64,000 nt of DNA from contig NZ_CP090446.1 of the NCBI RefSeq assembly GCF_021442025.1, positions 3,472,001 to 3,536,000 of the forward strand, given 5' to 3'. The notes beneath the pieces were generated by a model that searched no databases, had not been told where the DNA came from, and saw only the letters and a list, made by a program, of their open reading frames with translations. The DNA comes from Sphingobacterium sp. SRCM116780 (GTDB taxonomy: Bacteria > Bacteroidota > Bacteroidia > Sphingobacteriales > Sphingobacteriaceae). Positions within the stretch are counted from its first letter, which is position 1, and each line of letters begins with the position of its first letter. The translations under genes were made by a program, and so were the position numbers. This document shows, in pieces, positions 1-9,780 of this stretch.

Positions 1-932
1 CCTCTTAGAATAGATTCTTTAGGCCCTACAATATAAGCTTTGGTTGCTTTTAATCTTGTATTCTCTTTATAAAAGACAAAATCAATACGATCCCGTTCAT
101 CGGCATCCGCACCCCAGATTAATTTTTTAATTTCAACATCTTTATTATAAGCTGGAAAAGTAAATCCTGGAAAGCGGACCTCATCTGGATAAACTTTTCT
201 GAACGCATCAACATAGCCCTGCTTTGCAAGTATACTTGTATTTTGCCAAGGAATCACTAAGCCTTTGTGATCAAATAAGTTACTAGTTCGAGAAGTCCAA
301 TCTAAATAAGAAGCCTCGTTAAAATCACCACAAAAAATAACCAAACGATTCTTCTTTTCCTCTAAAGTCGCATCAGCTAAAAACAACGAAATGGCTTCAT
401 CTCGACTTGAAGATAGACTATTGGCCAAGATAGAATCCACGTCAACAATAGGTTTTTCCAACTTTTCCCATGTGTCAGCATGGTAACCACGAGGCAAATA
501 ATTAGCCCCTTTGGTATACTCCAAATGTCCTGTGTAGAAAGCGATTTCCGCTCCATTACAGGAAACAACGGCTTTGTAAATAGTTCCTATAAATTCTTGA
601 GGAGAACCAATCTGTGCATGTTCAAGAATTGGATATTTACTGAGAATACCACTATCATCGCTAAAAAAAGAATAATAAACTTTACCTCTTTTTGCCAAAG
701 CTGAAACGATGCGCTCATGAAATTTCGTATTGTCGTAATTGCGAACTTCGCTAAGCGCAACAAGGTCTGCATCACGGTAAGCAATTTCATCGACTAAGGC
801 CTCAAAACCGTTTGGAACGACAGTACCTTCCTGCCAAATATTTAATTGAAAGACTTTTAATTTCTTTTTTTGTGCATATGCACCTATCACTAAAAAAATA
901 AACGTAAGAAGAAGTAGTTTTCTAAGCATCAT
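1..932 (-). CDS. Endonuclease/exonuclease/phosphatase-fold secreted protein (3' end cut by window)
   Basis: About 310 codons are open from an ATG at 932 (a second ATG at 929) to the window edge, so the C-terminus is missing. The N-terminus is a hydrophobic signal peptide ending in AYA. The body shows the metal-dependent EEP nuclease/phosphatase pattern: FQLNIW near residue 28, ALSEVRNY near 60 (the catalytic Glu), GHLEY, GDFNEAS near 195 and IDFVFY near 290. The terminal SDH motif lies outside the window. Secreted Bacteroidota members of this fold act on phosphodiesters, sphingomyelin or sugar phosphates, and the substrate here cannot be told. It is divergent from the next gene. Confidence 0.82.
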   Translation of the reverse strand, partial: MMLRKLLLLTFIFLVIGAYAQKKKLKVFQLNIWQEGTVVPNGFEALVDEIAYRDADLVALSEVRNYDNTKFHERIVSALAKRGKVYYSFFSDDSGILSKYPILEHAQIGSPQEFIGTIYKAVVSCNGAEIAFYTGHLEYTKGANYLPRGYHADTWEKLEKPIVDVDSILANSLSSSRDEAISLFLADATLEEKKNRLVIFCGDFNEASYLDWTSRTSNLFDHKGLVIPWQNTSILAKQGYVDAFRKVYPDEVRFPGFTFPAYNKDVEIKKLIWGADADERDRIDFVFYKENTRLKATKAYIVGPKESILR

Positions 933-1065
933 CGGTCTGGTTTTAATTTTCTTAAATATACAGTTTAAACTATATTCCTAAAAAGAGAAAATAAGACATT
1001 TTTCTACGGCTACCGTAGATCTAGAATCTATTTTAAAACCATTAAATTTCTACTATCTTTAAACC

Positions 1066-1647
1066 ATGTCCATTCATCAAGATCCAGAATTAAAAAAAGC
1101 AGTGCTAAATCTCCCGATAAAGGAGAAAGATAAATTGTTATTACGTTTGATTAGCAAAGATAAAATGTTGGTCAAGCAATTACATTTTCAGCTTTTGGAA
1201 GATGAATCTGACTTGGAAGCACGCATTGAAAATCTAAGAAAACACTTACAACAACTCTTTGATATTGGTGCCTCTCAAGTATTCAATTCGCCGAACATGA
1301 GTAATTTTGTTGGATTGAGCAAGCTGGTCAAACAAGCAAGCGGGATGGTCAATGAGCATGAGAAAGTAACAAAAGACAAAATAAGTGAAGTGGAGTTTCG
1401 GATATATATCTTAGAAAGAGCGATCATGAACTATCCACACCTTTTCAGCTCCTCTTATCAATCTGCTGCCCATAAACTACAAAAATATATAGCAGGACGA
1501 ATAAAACATGCTGTCGCTAAATACGAAAAGATTCATGAAGACCATCAATTTGATTTTAGAGAACATTTTCAACTTATTCTTGATACAGCGAAGGATACCG
1601 CACTACATGATTATATCAAAGTCTTAAATATCAATACAAACCTGTAA
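1066..1647 (+). CDS. Conserved hypothetical cytoplasmic protein, helical
   Basis: A 193-residue protein rich in Lys, Glu and Leu, with no signal peptide or membrane segment. A charged heptad-like stretch at about residues 45-65 suggests a short coiled coil. I do not recognise the family. It starts at ATG 1066, with a weak TATCTTTA -7-like element about 5 bp upstream. It ends 142 bp before mfd and is probably transcribed independently or read through into it. The even composition and lack of a competing long frame on the other strand support a real gene. Confidence 0.7.
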   Translation: MSIHQDPELKKAVLNLPIKEKDKLLLRLISKDKMLVKQLHFQLLEDESDLEARIENLRKHLQQLFDIGASQVFNSPNMSNFVGLSKLVKQASGMVNEHEKVTKDKISEVEFRIYILERAIMNYPHLFSSSYQSAAHKLQKYIAGRIKHAVAKYEKIHEDHQFDFREHFQLILDTAKDTALHDYIKVLNINTNL

Positions 1648-1789
1648 TTGGTCAAAAACCGATGAATAGTTGTAAGTTTTAATTTTTCAGTTCAGGGAGA
1701 AACGATCAGTACATACGTACTGAATCATTAACGATCATGTTTTAGTGACTATATCCGGCTATTCGGGTGTGTTCATCTTGTAACAACCC

Positions 1790-4700
1790 ATGATTTTGAC
1801 TAAATTCGCAGTATTCCAAAATAGTGAACGCGTGGGAATTAAAGAAATTATAGAAAAATATGGTCAAAGTGAGTTAACCCAAACTTTGACAAAAGCGATA
1901 CAAGCTAAAAATCCAAAGGTTCAATTAAAAGGCCTTATCGGCTCATCTGATGCCGTGGTGGCTGTTGCAAGTTATACCTTGCAAGAACGACCTTACATCT
2001 TTATCCTACCGACACATGAAGATGCATCTTACTTTTTAAGTGATCTTGAAAGTTTATTAGACAAGCAGGTTTTATTCTTCCCATCCTCATACCGTAAAGC
2101 ATTTGACTTTACGCAATTGGATGCTACACATGTCTTACAACGAGCAGAAACCCTCAACACGCTGAATCATACCTCTGAACTCCCTAAAATGGTCGTTACG
2201 TACCCCGAGGCTATTGCCGAAAAGGTAATCAATAGAAGTGATTTAGAAAAAAATACCTTAGAAATAACGGAAAGTACAAAATTAAGCATCGACTTCATCA
2301 ATGAGTTTTTATTTGAGTATGATTTTGATCGTGTAGATTTTGTTTACGAACCTGGACAATATGCCATCCGTGGAGGAATTGTCGATATCTTCTCCTTCTC
2401 CAATGACTTACCTTACCGTATCGAATTTTTTGGTGATGATATTGAAAGTATCCGAACATTTGAGATTGAATCCCAGCTCTCCGTTTCTAAAATTCATAAA
2501 GTAACCATTGTTCCCAATGTACAAGCGAAGTTTTTGACCGCTCAAAACATTTCTTTATTGGAATACATCGATCGCGATTCTGTCATTTGGGTTAAAGATG
2601 TTCAATTTACCTTGGATACCATCAAAGATGGAAACAAGAAAGCGACAGAATTTTGGAAGGCACTTTCCGAGAAAGAGAAAAAAGATAACCCCGAGTGGAT
2701 AAATCCCGAATATGGATTTTCGGATGAAAAGAATTTCAATGCTTTATTATTTGATTTCCCTATCGTAGAATTTGGAAAGCAGTTTTTTTACAAAGCAGAC
2801 GAGATCATTAAGTTTGACATTCACCCACAACCCTCTTTTAATAAAGATTTCAATCTCCTGATTCATAATTTTAAGGAGAATGAAAAAAATAAAGTTGAGA
2901 ATTTAATTTTATCAGACTCGCCAAAACAGATCGAAAGAATATTTAAGATCTTGGAAGATATCGATGGTTCGGTTTCTTTTATTCCTATTCATAAGGGTTT
3001 CCGTGAAGGATTTCGAGATGATAATGTGAAACTCGCTTGCTATACTGATCATCAAATATTTGATCGGTATTATAAATATAAACGCAAAAAAGGTTACGAG
3101 AAAAGTCAAGCCATCACCTTAAAAGATTTACGTGATCTTAAACCAGGAGATTATATCACCCACATTGACCATGGTGTCGGAAAATATGCAGGTCTTGAAA
3201 AAGTAGAAGTGAATGGAAAATCACAAGAGATGATCCGTTTGAGTTATGCTGATAATGATCTTTTATATGTCAACATCAATTCATTAAATCGGATTTCTAA
3301 ATACTCCGGTAAAGAAGGCTCTGTTCCGAAAATGAATAAATTAGGAACAGACACTTGGGATAAGCTGAAGAAGACAACGAAGAAAAAGGTCAAGGATATT
3401 GCACGAGATCTGATTATGCTTTATGCAAAGCGTAAAGCACAAACAGGTACAGCCTTTAGTCCAGATACATATTTACAGAATGAGTTAGAGGCATCCTTTA
3501 TTTACGAAGATACTCCTGACCAAGAAAAGGCAACAGCAGATGTCAAACGTGATATGGAATCGCCACATCCGATGGATCGATTGGTGTGTGGTGATGTTGG
3601 TTTTGGAAAAACAGAAATTGCGATTCGAGCAGCCTTTAAAGCAGTCGCCGATAGTAAACAGGTTGCGGTTCTCGTTCCAACAACCATTTTGGCACTTCAA
3701 CATTTCCGCACCTTTACCGAACGGTTAAAAGATCTACCTTGTAACATAGACTACATCAACCGTTTTAAAACAGCGAAACAAATTAAAGAAACACTAGCCA
3801 AATTAGCGGATGGCAAGATTGATATTATCATTGGCACACATCGATTAGTCAGTAAAGATGTCAAATTCAAGGATCTGGGATTGATGGTTATTGATGAGGA
3901 ACAGAAATTTGGTGTCTCTGTTAAAGAGAAATTGAAGGTGTTACGTGCAAACGTCGATTCGTTGACATTAACGGCGACCCCAATTCCTCGTACCTTACAC
4001 TTCTCCCTTATGGGGGCTCGAGATTTAAGTTTGATCACCACTCCTCCTCCAAATCGACAACCCGTACAAACAGAATTACATGTTTTTAACGAGACATTGA
4101 TCCAAGAATCGGTGTCCTACGAATTGGACCGTGGAGGGCAGGTATTTTTCATTCATAATCGTGTCGCAGATCTTAAGCAACTGGGCGCAATGATTCAAAA
4201 ACTGGTTCCAAATGCACGTATTGGTATAGCCCATGGACAGCTTGAGGGAGATGATCTGGAAGATGTGATGTTGAAATTTATCAATCATGAATTTGACGTT
4301 CTGGTTGCTACCACTATCATTGAAGCAGGTCTGGATATTCCCAATGCAAATACCATCATCATCAATCATGCGCATATGTTTGGTTTGAGTGATCTGCATC
4401 AAATGCGAGGACGCGTGGGGCGTTCCAATAAAAAATCCTTTTGTTATCTGTTAAGTCCTCCGTTATCAACGCTAACTTCAGAAGCATATAAACGCTTATC
4501 TGCGATCGAAGAATTTTCTGAATTAGGAGCTGGATTTAATGTCGCGATGCGAGATTTAGACATTCGTGGTTCTGGTAATTTATTGGGAGGAGAACAATCC
4601 GGATTTATTGCTGAAATTGGATTTGAAATGTACCATAAAATTCTCGATGAAGCGATCCAAGAATTAAAAGAAGATGAATTCTCAGAGGTTTTTGCTAACG

Positions 4701-5167
4701 ATAAAGATCATCACTATGTTTCATTCACTCAGATAGACACGGATATGGAGGTCTTGATTCCAGATGAATATGTGACCAATATTAGTGAACGCTACAATTT
4801 ATATACGGAGATATCAAAACTGGAGAATGAGGAACAATTGACCAATTTTGCAGTTTCACTAGAGGATCGTTTTGGACCGGTACCTCATGAAGTTTTTGAA
4901 CTGTTCAATACCTTAAGACTACAATGGTTCGGTAAACACGTTGGATTTGAAAAAATCTCATACAAGAAAAATACCTTGAAAGGATACTTTATCAATAATC
5001 CTAAATCGAGCTATTTCGAATCGGATCAATTTGGAAAAGTATTGGCCTTCGTACAACAACATCCCGAGATCAGTAATCTAAAAGAAATCAAAGGACAGCT
5101 GCGGTTGGCATTAAGCAATGTCAATAGCATCAGCTATGCCTTAAAACTGTTAAAAGAAATGGAATAA
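1790..5167 (+). CDS. mfd: Transcription-repair coupling factor Mfd
   Basis: The 1125-residue product removes RNA polymerase stalled at DNA lesions and recruits UvrA. The order of domains is the usual one: a UvrB-like N-terminal part with an RGGIVDIF segment near 198, a CarD-like RNA-polymerase-interacting domain (KPGDYITHIDHGVGKY) near 449, a RecG-like translocase with Walker A GDVGFGKTE near 600 and DEEQ near 702, the TATPIPRTL motif, and motif VI RGRVGRS near 874. The C-terminal D7 domain runs from about 985. Length is typical of the family. The next gene is convergent and a strong inverted repeat separates the two. Confidence 0.98.
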   Translation: MILTKFAVFQNSERVGIKEIIEKYGQSELTQTLTKAIQAKNPKVQLKGLIGSSDAVVAVASYTLQERPYIFILPTHEDASYFLSDLESLLDKQVLFFPSSYRKAFDFTQLDATHVLQRAETLNTLNHTSELPKMVVTYPEAIAEKVINRSDLEKNTLEITESTKLSIDFINEFLFEYDFDRVDFVYEPGQYAIRGGIVDIFSFSNDLPYRIEFFGDDIESIRTFEIESQLSVSKIHKVTIVPNVQAKFLTAQNISLLEYIDRDSVIWVKDVQFTLDTIKDGNKKATEFWKALSEKEKKDNPEWINPEYGFSDEKNFNALLFDFPIVEFGKQFFYKADEIIKFDIHPQPSFNKDFNLLIHNFKENEKNKVENLILSDSPKQIERIFKILEDIDGSVSFIPIHKGFREGFRDDNVKLACYTDHQIFDRYYKYKRKKGYEKSQAITLKDLRDLKPGDYITHIDHGVGKYAGLEKVEVNGKSQEMIRLSYADNDLLYVNINSLNRISKYSGKEGSVPKMNKLGTDTWDKLKKTTKKKVKDIARDLIMLYAKRKAQTGTAFSPDTYLQNELEASFIYEDTPDQEKATADVKRDMESPHPMDRLVCGDVGFGKTEIAIRAAFKAVADSKQVAVLVPTTILALQHFRTFTERLKDLPCNIDYINRFKTAKQIKETLAKLADGKIDIIIGTHRLVSKDVKFKDLGLMVIDEEQKFGVSVKEKLKVLRANVDSLTLTATPIPRTLHFSLMGARDLSLITTPPPNRQPVQTELHVFNETLIQESVSYELDRGGQVFFIHNRVADLKQLGAMIQKLVPNARIGIAHGQLEGDDLEDVMLKFINHEFDVLVATTIIEAGLDIPNANTIIINHAHMFGLSDLHQMRGRVGRSNKKSFCYLLSPPLSTLTSEAYKRLSAIEEFSELGAGFNVAMRDLDIRGSGNLLGGEQSGFIAEIGFEMYHKILDEAIQELKEDEFSEVFANDKDHHYVSFTQIDTDMEVLIPDEYVTNISERYNLYTEISKLENEEQLTNFAVSLEDRFGPVPHEVFELFNTLRLQWFGKHVGFEKISYKKNTLKGYFINNPKSSYFESDQFGKVLAFVQQHPEISNLKEIKGQLRLALSNVNSISYALKLLKEME

Positions 5168-5180
5168 GTACGCTATTACG

Positions 5181-5226
5181 AAAAAGACGTCTTCATAAGC
5201 TTAATCACTTATGAAGACGTCTTTTT
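5181..5226. terminator. Bidirectional terminator between mfd and the PQQ-propeller gene
   Basis: A perfect 19 bp inverted repeat (5181-5199 and 5208-5226) with an 8 nt loop, A-rich on the left arm and T-rich on the right arm, so either strand ends in a U-tract. It lies 14 bp after the mfd stop and 18 bp before the stop of the opposing gene. Confidence 0.9.
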
Positions 5227-5244
5227 TAGTTATTTCCTAAAGAT

Positions 5245-7173
5245 TTAGTTGCTATAAATTTTCAACTCTGAATCTTGTGCATAGTACAGACTTCCATCAA
5301 TTGGATCAACTTCATAGATCGGTTTATTACCTGCTAATTCAATTTTCGCTACTTCTTTACCATCTTTTTTACGGACTTTAATCAATTCAGGACTAGTAGC
5401 ACCCTTTGCTAAAACAAAGGCAAATTCACTGTTTTGCTTTAAACCGTTGAAACGTTTAGCGACTTTAGCGGTCAGATTCTTATCAATGACATCGGAATAT
5501 TGATCATCATTTTTAGCCGATTTTTTAATTCTATTAGCAGTCTGCGCATCAAAAACATATTCCTCTCTAGTACTACCATCAGCATCTCTATATTGAAATT
5601 TCATATCAGCAACACCTCTTTTTAATGAAGATCTTACACTAAAAAATGAAGAGCCAATAATTCCACCTGTTTTCAATAGACGACGTCCTGCCTCTCCAGG
5701 TTCTTTATAACTATTTTGGTAAATAGTTTTACCATCATTGTCTAATCCAATGACATCATTTTGTCCTACGATACAAACTCCCCAATCAAAAGCTTCGATA
5801 CTTTCAATAGTCTTATCATTCTCCACATCTATTTTTCCTTTCGGCATTGGACTATCCATGCTGGATGCATCAAATGTATAGATGCGCTTATTGTTATAAA
5901 CTAAAAACCGATCTCCATCAGCAGCATATACCAATGGTCTTTTTTTATCAAACTCCGCATTCTTTTTCCATATTTTCTTTCCTGTTGTGTAATCAACCAT
6001 ATTACCATAGGTATCGGTCAAATAAAACACACGATTATTACTAACAGCTCCTAAGTAGTAAACCCGATCTTCAGACTCCTCGGCAATCTCCACAAATTTC
6101 TTCCATTTATTTTGACCTTGCTGATCAACCAAATTCATTTCAATATCAGCAATATATAAATAGTCTTGCCCCACAGGAATTACTTCTTTGATTTCATCTC
6201 CTTTGGCGTCCTTTTTCCAAACTTTCTTCCCTGTAGCATAGTCGAAGAAATTAAATCCAGAAGAATGCGCAACTAACAATTTATCACCTTGATCTTCCAA
6301 ATATGAAAGATATTTTGTCGAAATATCATCTTTCCATAATTTATTGCCATCATTTACATCCAAGATATTCAGATTCTGTTTGCTAGAAAGTAATCCGCCA
6401 CCCTTTGTGACAGTAACGATTTTATCTCCTTTTCCGCTTACATAAAAATTATTGATCAAATAGTCGGTTTTCCATTTTACATTTCCTGTTTCTCCATCCA
6501 AATTGAATAGAATTCCCTTTAAAGCGGCAAAAATATGGTTTCCAGAAACTATCACTCTATTATCTGCAACAAGAACATCCCCTTTCAAGAAGCCTTTAAA
6601 TGCACTTCCAAATGATTTGAAAAGCGATTCTGTGTCGCCAACTTTACTTGTCCAATTTACCTTTCCTGAAAGTAAATCCAAATTTACAAAGTCGATACTT
6701 TTATCCTTTTCACCTAAAATTAGAAATTGTTTCTTTTCTGGAATATATGTTACTGCCAAAGTATTGTAACCGAGCTCTGCCGCATTATAAACAACTTTTC
6801 CATCTGTTGTGTTTACGACAACCGAATTATTGTCAAACTTAACATCTGCAAAAGGAGAATTTGCAATTAAGTCTATCTGTGAAGTTGACGAAAATGCTGC
6901 TAAAAAATCATTATTTTCTATTGCACTCACCCCTTTAGACAGCTTCGACATGGTCGTCGCATTATTGACTGTTGCTGTGGCAACAGACCAATCAATTTTT
7001 TTACTTGTCGGATTTAAACTGGAGATACCTTCCTTGGTTTTTACAATAATATTTCCAGTAAATGGATCTATTTTGACTTCCTGTATTTTGCTCTCAAAAG
7101 GAACAACCTCCTGCGCAAAAGAGCATTGTAAAGTCCCAACAAAGAGACTTGAAATGAGTAAATATTTTAGCAT
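5245..7173 (-). CDS. Secreted PQQ-like beta-propeller repeat protein
   Basis: A 642-residue protein predicted to be exported. The start is placed at ATG 7173 because it gives a clean signal peptide ending in CSFAQ; the frame is open 29 codons further upstream but that would add a second hydrophobic stretch. The body contains repeated propeller blades with the signature G-x-x-x-W, for example GKVNWTSKV, GNVKWKTDY, GNKLWKDD, GKKVWKKD and GKKIWKKN, like PQQ-binding-like or BamB-type propellers. No catalytic residues of quinoprotein dehydrogenases are obvious, so a binding or scaffold role in the envelope is more likely. It is monocistronic between two terminators. Confidence 0.85.
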   Translation of the reverse strand: MLKYLLISSLFVGTLQCSFAQEVVPFESKIQEVKIDPFTGNIIVKTKEGISSLNPTSKKIDWSVATATVNNATTMSKLSKGVSAIENNDFLAAFSSTSQIDLIANSPFADVKFDNNSVVVNTTDGKVVYNAAELGYNTLAVTYIPEKKQFLILGEKDKSIDFVNLDLLSGKVNWTSKVGDTESLFKSFGSAFKGFLKGDVLVADNRVIVSGNHIFAALKGILFNLDGETGNVKWKTDYLINNFYVSGKGDKIVTVTKGGGLLSSKQNLNILDVNDGNKLWKDDISTKYLSYLEDQGDKLLVAHSSGFNFFDYATGKKVWKKDAKGDEIKEVIPVGQDYLYIADIEMNLVDQQGQNKWKKFVEIAEESEDRVYYLGAVSNNRVFYLTDTYGNMVDYTTGKKIWKKNAEFDKKRPLVYAADGDRFLVYNNKRIYTFDASSMDSPMPKGKIDVENDKTIESIEAFDWGVCIVGQNDVIGLDNDGKTIYQNSYKEPGEAGRRLLKTGGIIGSSFFSVRSSLKRGVADMKFQYRDADGSTREEYVFDAQTANRIKKSAKNDDQYSDVIDKNLTAKVAKRFNGLKQNSEFAFVLAKGATSPELIKVRKKDGKEVAKIELAGNKPIYEVDPIDGSLYYAQDSELKIYSN

Positions 7174-7351
7174 GCTTATAATTGTTAATATAAGCTGTAA
7201 AAGTGCAATAAAAAATAAAATTATTAGAAAATAAAACAACATATGTAGATATTTAACCACTATTAGGTTAAATATATACCTCCAATAATAAATATAAACG
7301 TGACTTACAGGAAAAACATTAATTTAAAGATTACAATCAGTGCAAAAAAGA

Positions 7352-7379
7352 AAAACACTCCTTGGGATAGGAGTGTTTT
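7352..7379 (-). terminator. Rho-independent terminator of galTK
   Basis: An 11 bp perfect stem (7352-7362 / 7369-7379) with a 6 nt loop, followed on the minus strand by a T-run (complement of 7343-7351). It lies 21 bp past the galK stop. Confidence 0.85.
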
Positions 7380-7400
7380 CAAAGTCGTTATCGTAAATGG

Positions 7401-8552
7401 TTATAAAATGGATGTTCCATCATCTGTCTTTACGCTGATGACTGTTAATTCTTTTCCAAATTTTTCAGCATATTTTGGCGATACCTGAGCGATAAGTTCT
7501 TCTATAAAGTCATCTTTAACCAGATTGATTGTACAACCTCCAAACCCTCCACCCATTTGTCTCGCCCCCAGTACTTCAGGAAACTGTATGATAAATTCGA
7601 CCAGATAATCAGATTCTGCACAACTCACTTCATATTCTTGACTCAATCCATGGTGTGATGCCAATAAATTCTGACCTAACGCAACCAGATTACCTGCTTT
7701 TAAGTTTTCACAAGCTTGATGTACACGTTCACTTTCTTCTACCACAAATCTTGTTTTCGTATACACCTCAGCATCTTTATCCTTTACCATCTCATCTAAC
7801 ATAGCAACAGAAACATCACGCATGTTCACTACAGCTGGATATTTTTCTTTTATCCACCCTATTGCTTGCTTACACTGCTCTACCCGTTTGTTATAAGCAG
7901 TATCTCCTAAGGCATGCTTTACATTCGTGTTTAACAAGATGATGGTATAGCCTTCCAGAATTAAAGGAACATATTCATATTCTAGCGAGCGACAGTCCAA
8001 TTTTAACACTTGATCTTTTTTCCCAAAAGTAGAAGCGAACTGATCCATAATACCACATTTAACACCTGCATAGGTATGTTCGGCTAATTGACCAATTTTA
8101 GGAATCTCCAGGCGTTCAATATGCAATTGAAAGAGTTCACTCAATGCCAATGTAGTTGCACATTCCACAGCTGCTGAAGAGGATAAACCAGCACCAAGAG
8201 GAACATCACCATCAATATAAAGATTAAATCCTCCAATTGTTAATCCTCTTTTTTGGATCTGATCAACGACGCCTAATATATAATTAGGCCAATGCAAATC
8301 TGTTGGAGCAATATCATGCAGATTTACTTCGTATTTCCCTTTATAGTCTTCCGCGTACAAGGAGATCAAATCATCTGCTCGTTTCGAAACAGCAATATAA
8401 ACTGCTTTATCAATTGCCGCTGGAAGGACAAAACCATCGTTGTAATCGGTATGCTCGCCGATGATGTTAATTCTTCCTGGTGATCGAGCAATAATAGGAT
8501 CTTCTTGAAAAATGGATTTAAATTTATTTTTTATGGATTCTTTCGTTATCAT
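7401..8552 (-). CDS. galK: Galactokinase
   Basis: 383 residues. Phosphorylates alpha-D-galactose with ATP, the first committed step of the Leloir pathway. GHMP-kinase landmarks are all present: the galactokinase signature GRINIIGEHTDYNDG near residues 25-39, the ATP-binding motif GAGLSSSAA near 120, and the C-terminal GGGFGGCT near 342. It starts 2 bp after the galT stop, so the two form an operon in the order galT-galK, with a terminator directly after galK. No galactose epimerase, mutarotase or transporter is visible beside it. Confidence 0.97.
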   Translation of the reverse strand: MITKESIKNKFKSIFQEDPIIARSPGRINIIGEHTDYNDGFVLPAAIDKAVYIAVSKRADDLISLYAEDYKGKYEVNLHDIAPTDLHWPNYILGVVDQIQKRGLTIGGFNLYIDGDVPLGAGLSSSAAVECATTLALSELFQLHIERLEIPKIGQLAEHTYAGVKCGIMDQFASTFGKKDQVLKLDCRSLEYEYVPLILEGYTIILLNTNVKHALGDTAYNKRVEQCKQAIGWIKEKYPAVVNMRDVSVAMLDEMVKDKDAEVYTKTRFVVEESERVHQACENLKAGNLVALGQNLLASHHGLSQEYEVSCAESDYLVEFIIQFPEVLGARQMGGGFGGCTINLVKDDFIEELIAQVSPKYAEKFGKELTVISVKTDDGTSIL

Positions 8553-8554
8553 TT

Positions 8555-9604
8555 TTAAACGGTTTTATAATGGATGGTAGAGCAATTTCTAAGTTGTTGA
8601 GCGGCAAACTCTGGTGTAATATCACGCTGTGGATTTGCCAACATTTCATAACCGACCATAAATTTCTTGACGGTTGCCGATCGTAATAATGGTGGGTAAA
8701 AATGCATATGCCAGTGCCATTCTGGAAAATCTCCACTATTGACAGGAGATTGGTGCATACCCGCAGAATAAGGGAATGAAGTATTGAAAAGATTGTCATA
8801 ACGAGTGGTTAACAATTTCAGAATAGCTGCTAAATCTTCTTTCTCCTTTTCTGTAAATGCTAAGATATTTTGAACGGATCTTTTACTTATTAACATAGTT
8901 TCATAAGGCCAAGACGCCCAAAAAGGAACCAAAGCAACAAAAGAATCGTTTTCCTCGATAATACGTTCCGATTTTTTCAATTCCGCATCGATATAGGCCG
9001 ACAACATCGTCTTCCCATATTTATCAAAATATTTCTTTTGATTTACAGATTCTTTCTGAAGCTCCATGGGCACATGATTTTGTGACCAAATTTGACCATG
9101 TGGATGCGGATTACTACAGCCCATAATGGCTCCTTTATTTTCAAATATCTGAATGTATTTTATCCATTCATTTTTTGTTAACGCCGCAAATTCATCTTGC
9201 CAAACATCGACTACAGCCTTGATGGCTGGGACTGACATTTCAGGAAGGGTCAAATCATGTCGGGGTGAGAAAGCAATGACTTTACAAATCCCCTTTTCCG
9301 ATTCGGCAATGAATAATTCATCTTCATTGATATCCGCATGGGGAGTATCCTTTAAAAGAGCTGAAAAATCATTGACAAACACAAAACTTTCTGTGTAATC
9401 GGGATTAACGTCTCCGTCTGCTCTTTTATTTGTTGGACACAAATAACATTGAGCATCATATTCAGGTCGTTGTTCTTGATTCACATCTTCGACTTGCCCT
9501 TGCCAAGGTCTTTTACTACGATGTGGTGAAACGAGAACACGTTCTCCTGTCAGAATATTCAACCGGGTATGGGGATCCGAATTAAGTTCGAATGGTTTCT
9601 GCAT
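8555..9604 (-). CDS. galT: UDP-glucose--hexose-1-phosphate uridylyltransferase (GalT)
   Basis: 349 residues, normal for the family. Transfers UMP from UDP-glucose to galactose-1-phosphate through a uridylyl-histidine intermediate. The active-site segment SNPHPHGQIWS is near residue 165, with the nucleophilic His in HPH. The zinc-site Cys pair is in CYLCP near residue 54. First gene of galTK. The upstream gap contains the terminator of the preceding metallophosphoesterase gene, so the operon should have its own promoter in about 9605-9660, where only a weak TATCTTTA-like element is seen. Confidence 0.97.
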   Translation of the reverse strand: MQKPFELNSDPHTRLNILTGERVLVSPHRSKRPWQGQVEDVNQEQRPEYDAQCYLCPTNKRADGDVNPDYTESFVFVNDFSALLKDTPHADINEDELFIAESEKGICKVIAFSPRHDLTLPEMSVPAIKAVVDVWQDEFAALTKNEWIKYIQIFENKGAIMGCSNPHPHGQIWSQNHVPMELQKESVNQKKYFDKYGKTMLSAYIDAELKKSERIIEENDSFVALVPFWASWPYETMLISKRSVQNILAFTEKEKEDLAAILKLLTTRYDNLFNTSFPYSAGMHQSPVNSGDFPEWHWHMHFYPPLLRSATVKKFMVGYEMLANPQRDITPEFAAQQLRNCSTIHYKTV

Positions 9605-9665
9605 GGTTATCTTTTTATTTATTTACTTTGATTGTTAAAGATAATAAATAGTACCACTAAAGAAA

Positions 9666-9717
9666 ATGCCAATAAAAAAATAAGTATGCGATTATATACT
9701 TATTTTTTTATTGGCAT
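9666..9717 (-). terminator. Terminator after the metallophosphoesterase gene
   Basis: A perfect 22 bp inverted repeat (9666-9687 / 9696-9717) with an 8 nt loop and a long T-run inside the descending arm. It lies 63 bp downstream of the metallophosphoesterase stop and separates it from galT. Confidence 0.8.
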
Positions 9718-9780
9718 CTTTTATTAAATAGCAACCTCCAATAAATACGGATAGTCTTATGAAATCAGCTTATAAAACAA

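Noticed and set aside
1706..1723. Short inverted repeat TCAGTAC-ATAC-GTACTGA upstream of mfd
   Set aside because: Only 7 bp arms with no positional link to a promoter element; too weak to call an operator.
4076..4402. 108-codon minus-strand frame
   Set aside because: Lies wholly within mfd opposite its conserved helicase region; composition is not protein-like.
6809..7234. 141-codon plus-strand frame
   Set aside because: Antisense to the signal peptide and first blades of the PQQ-propeller gene, which has clear repeats.
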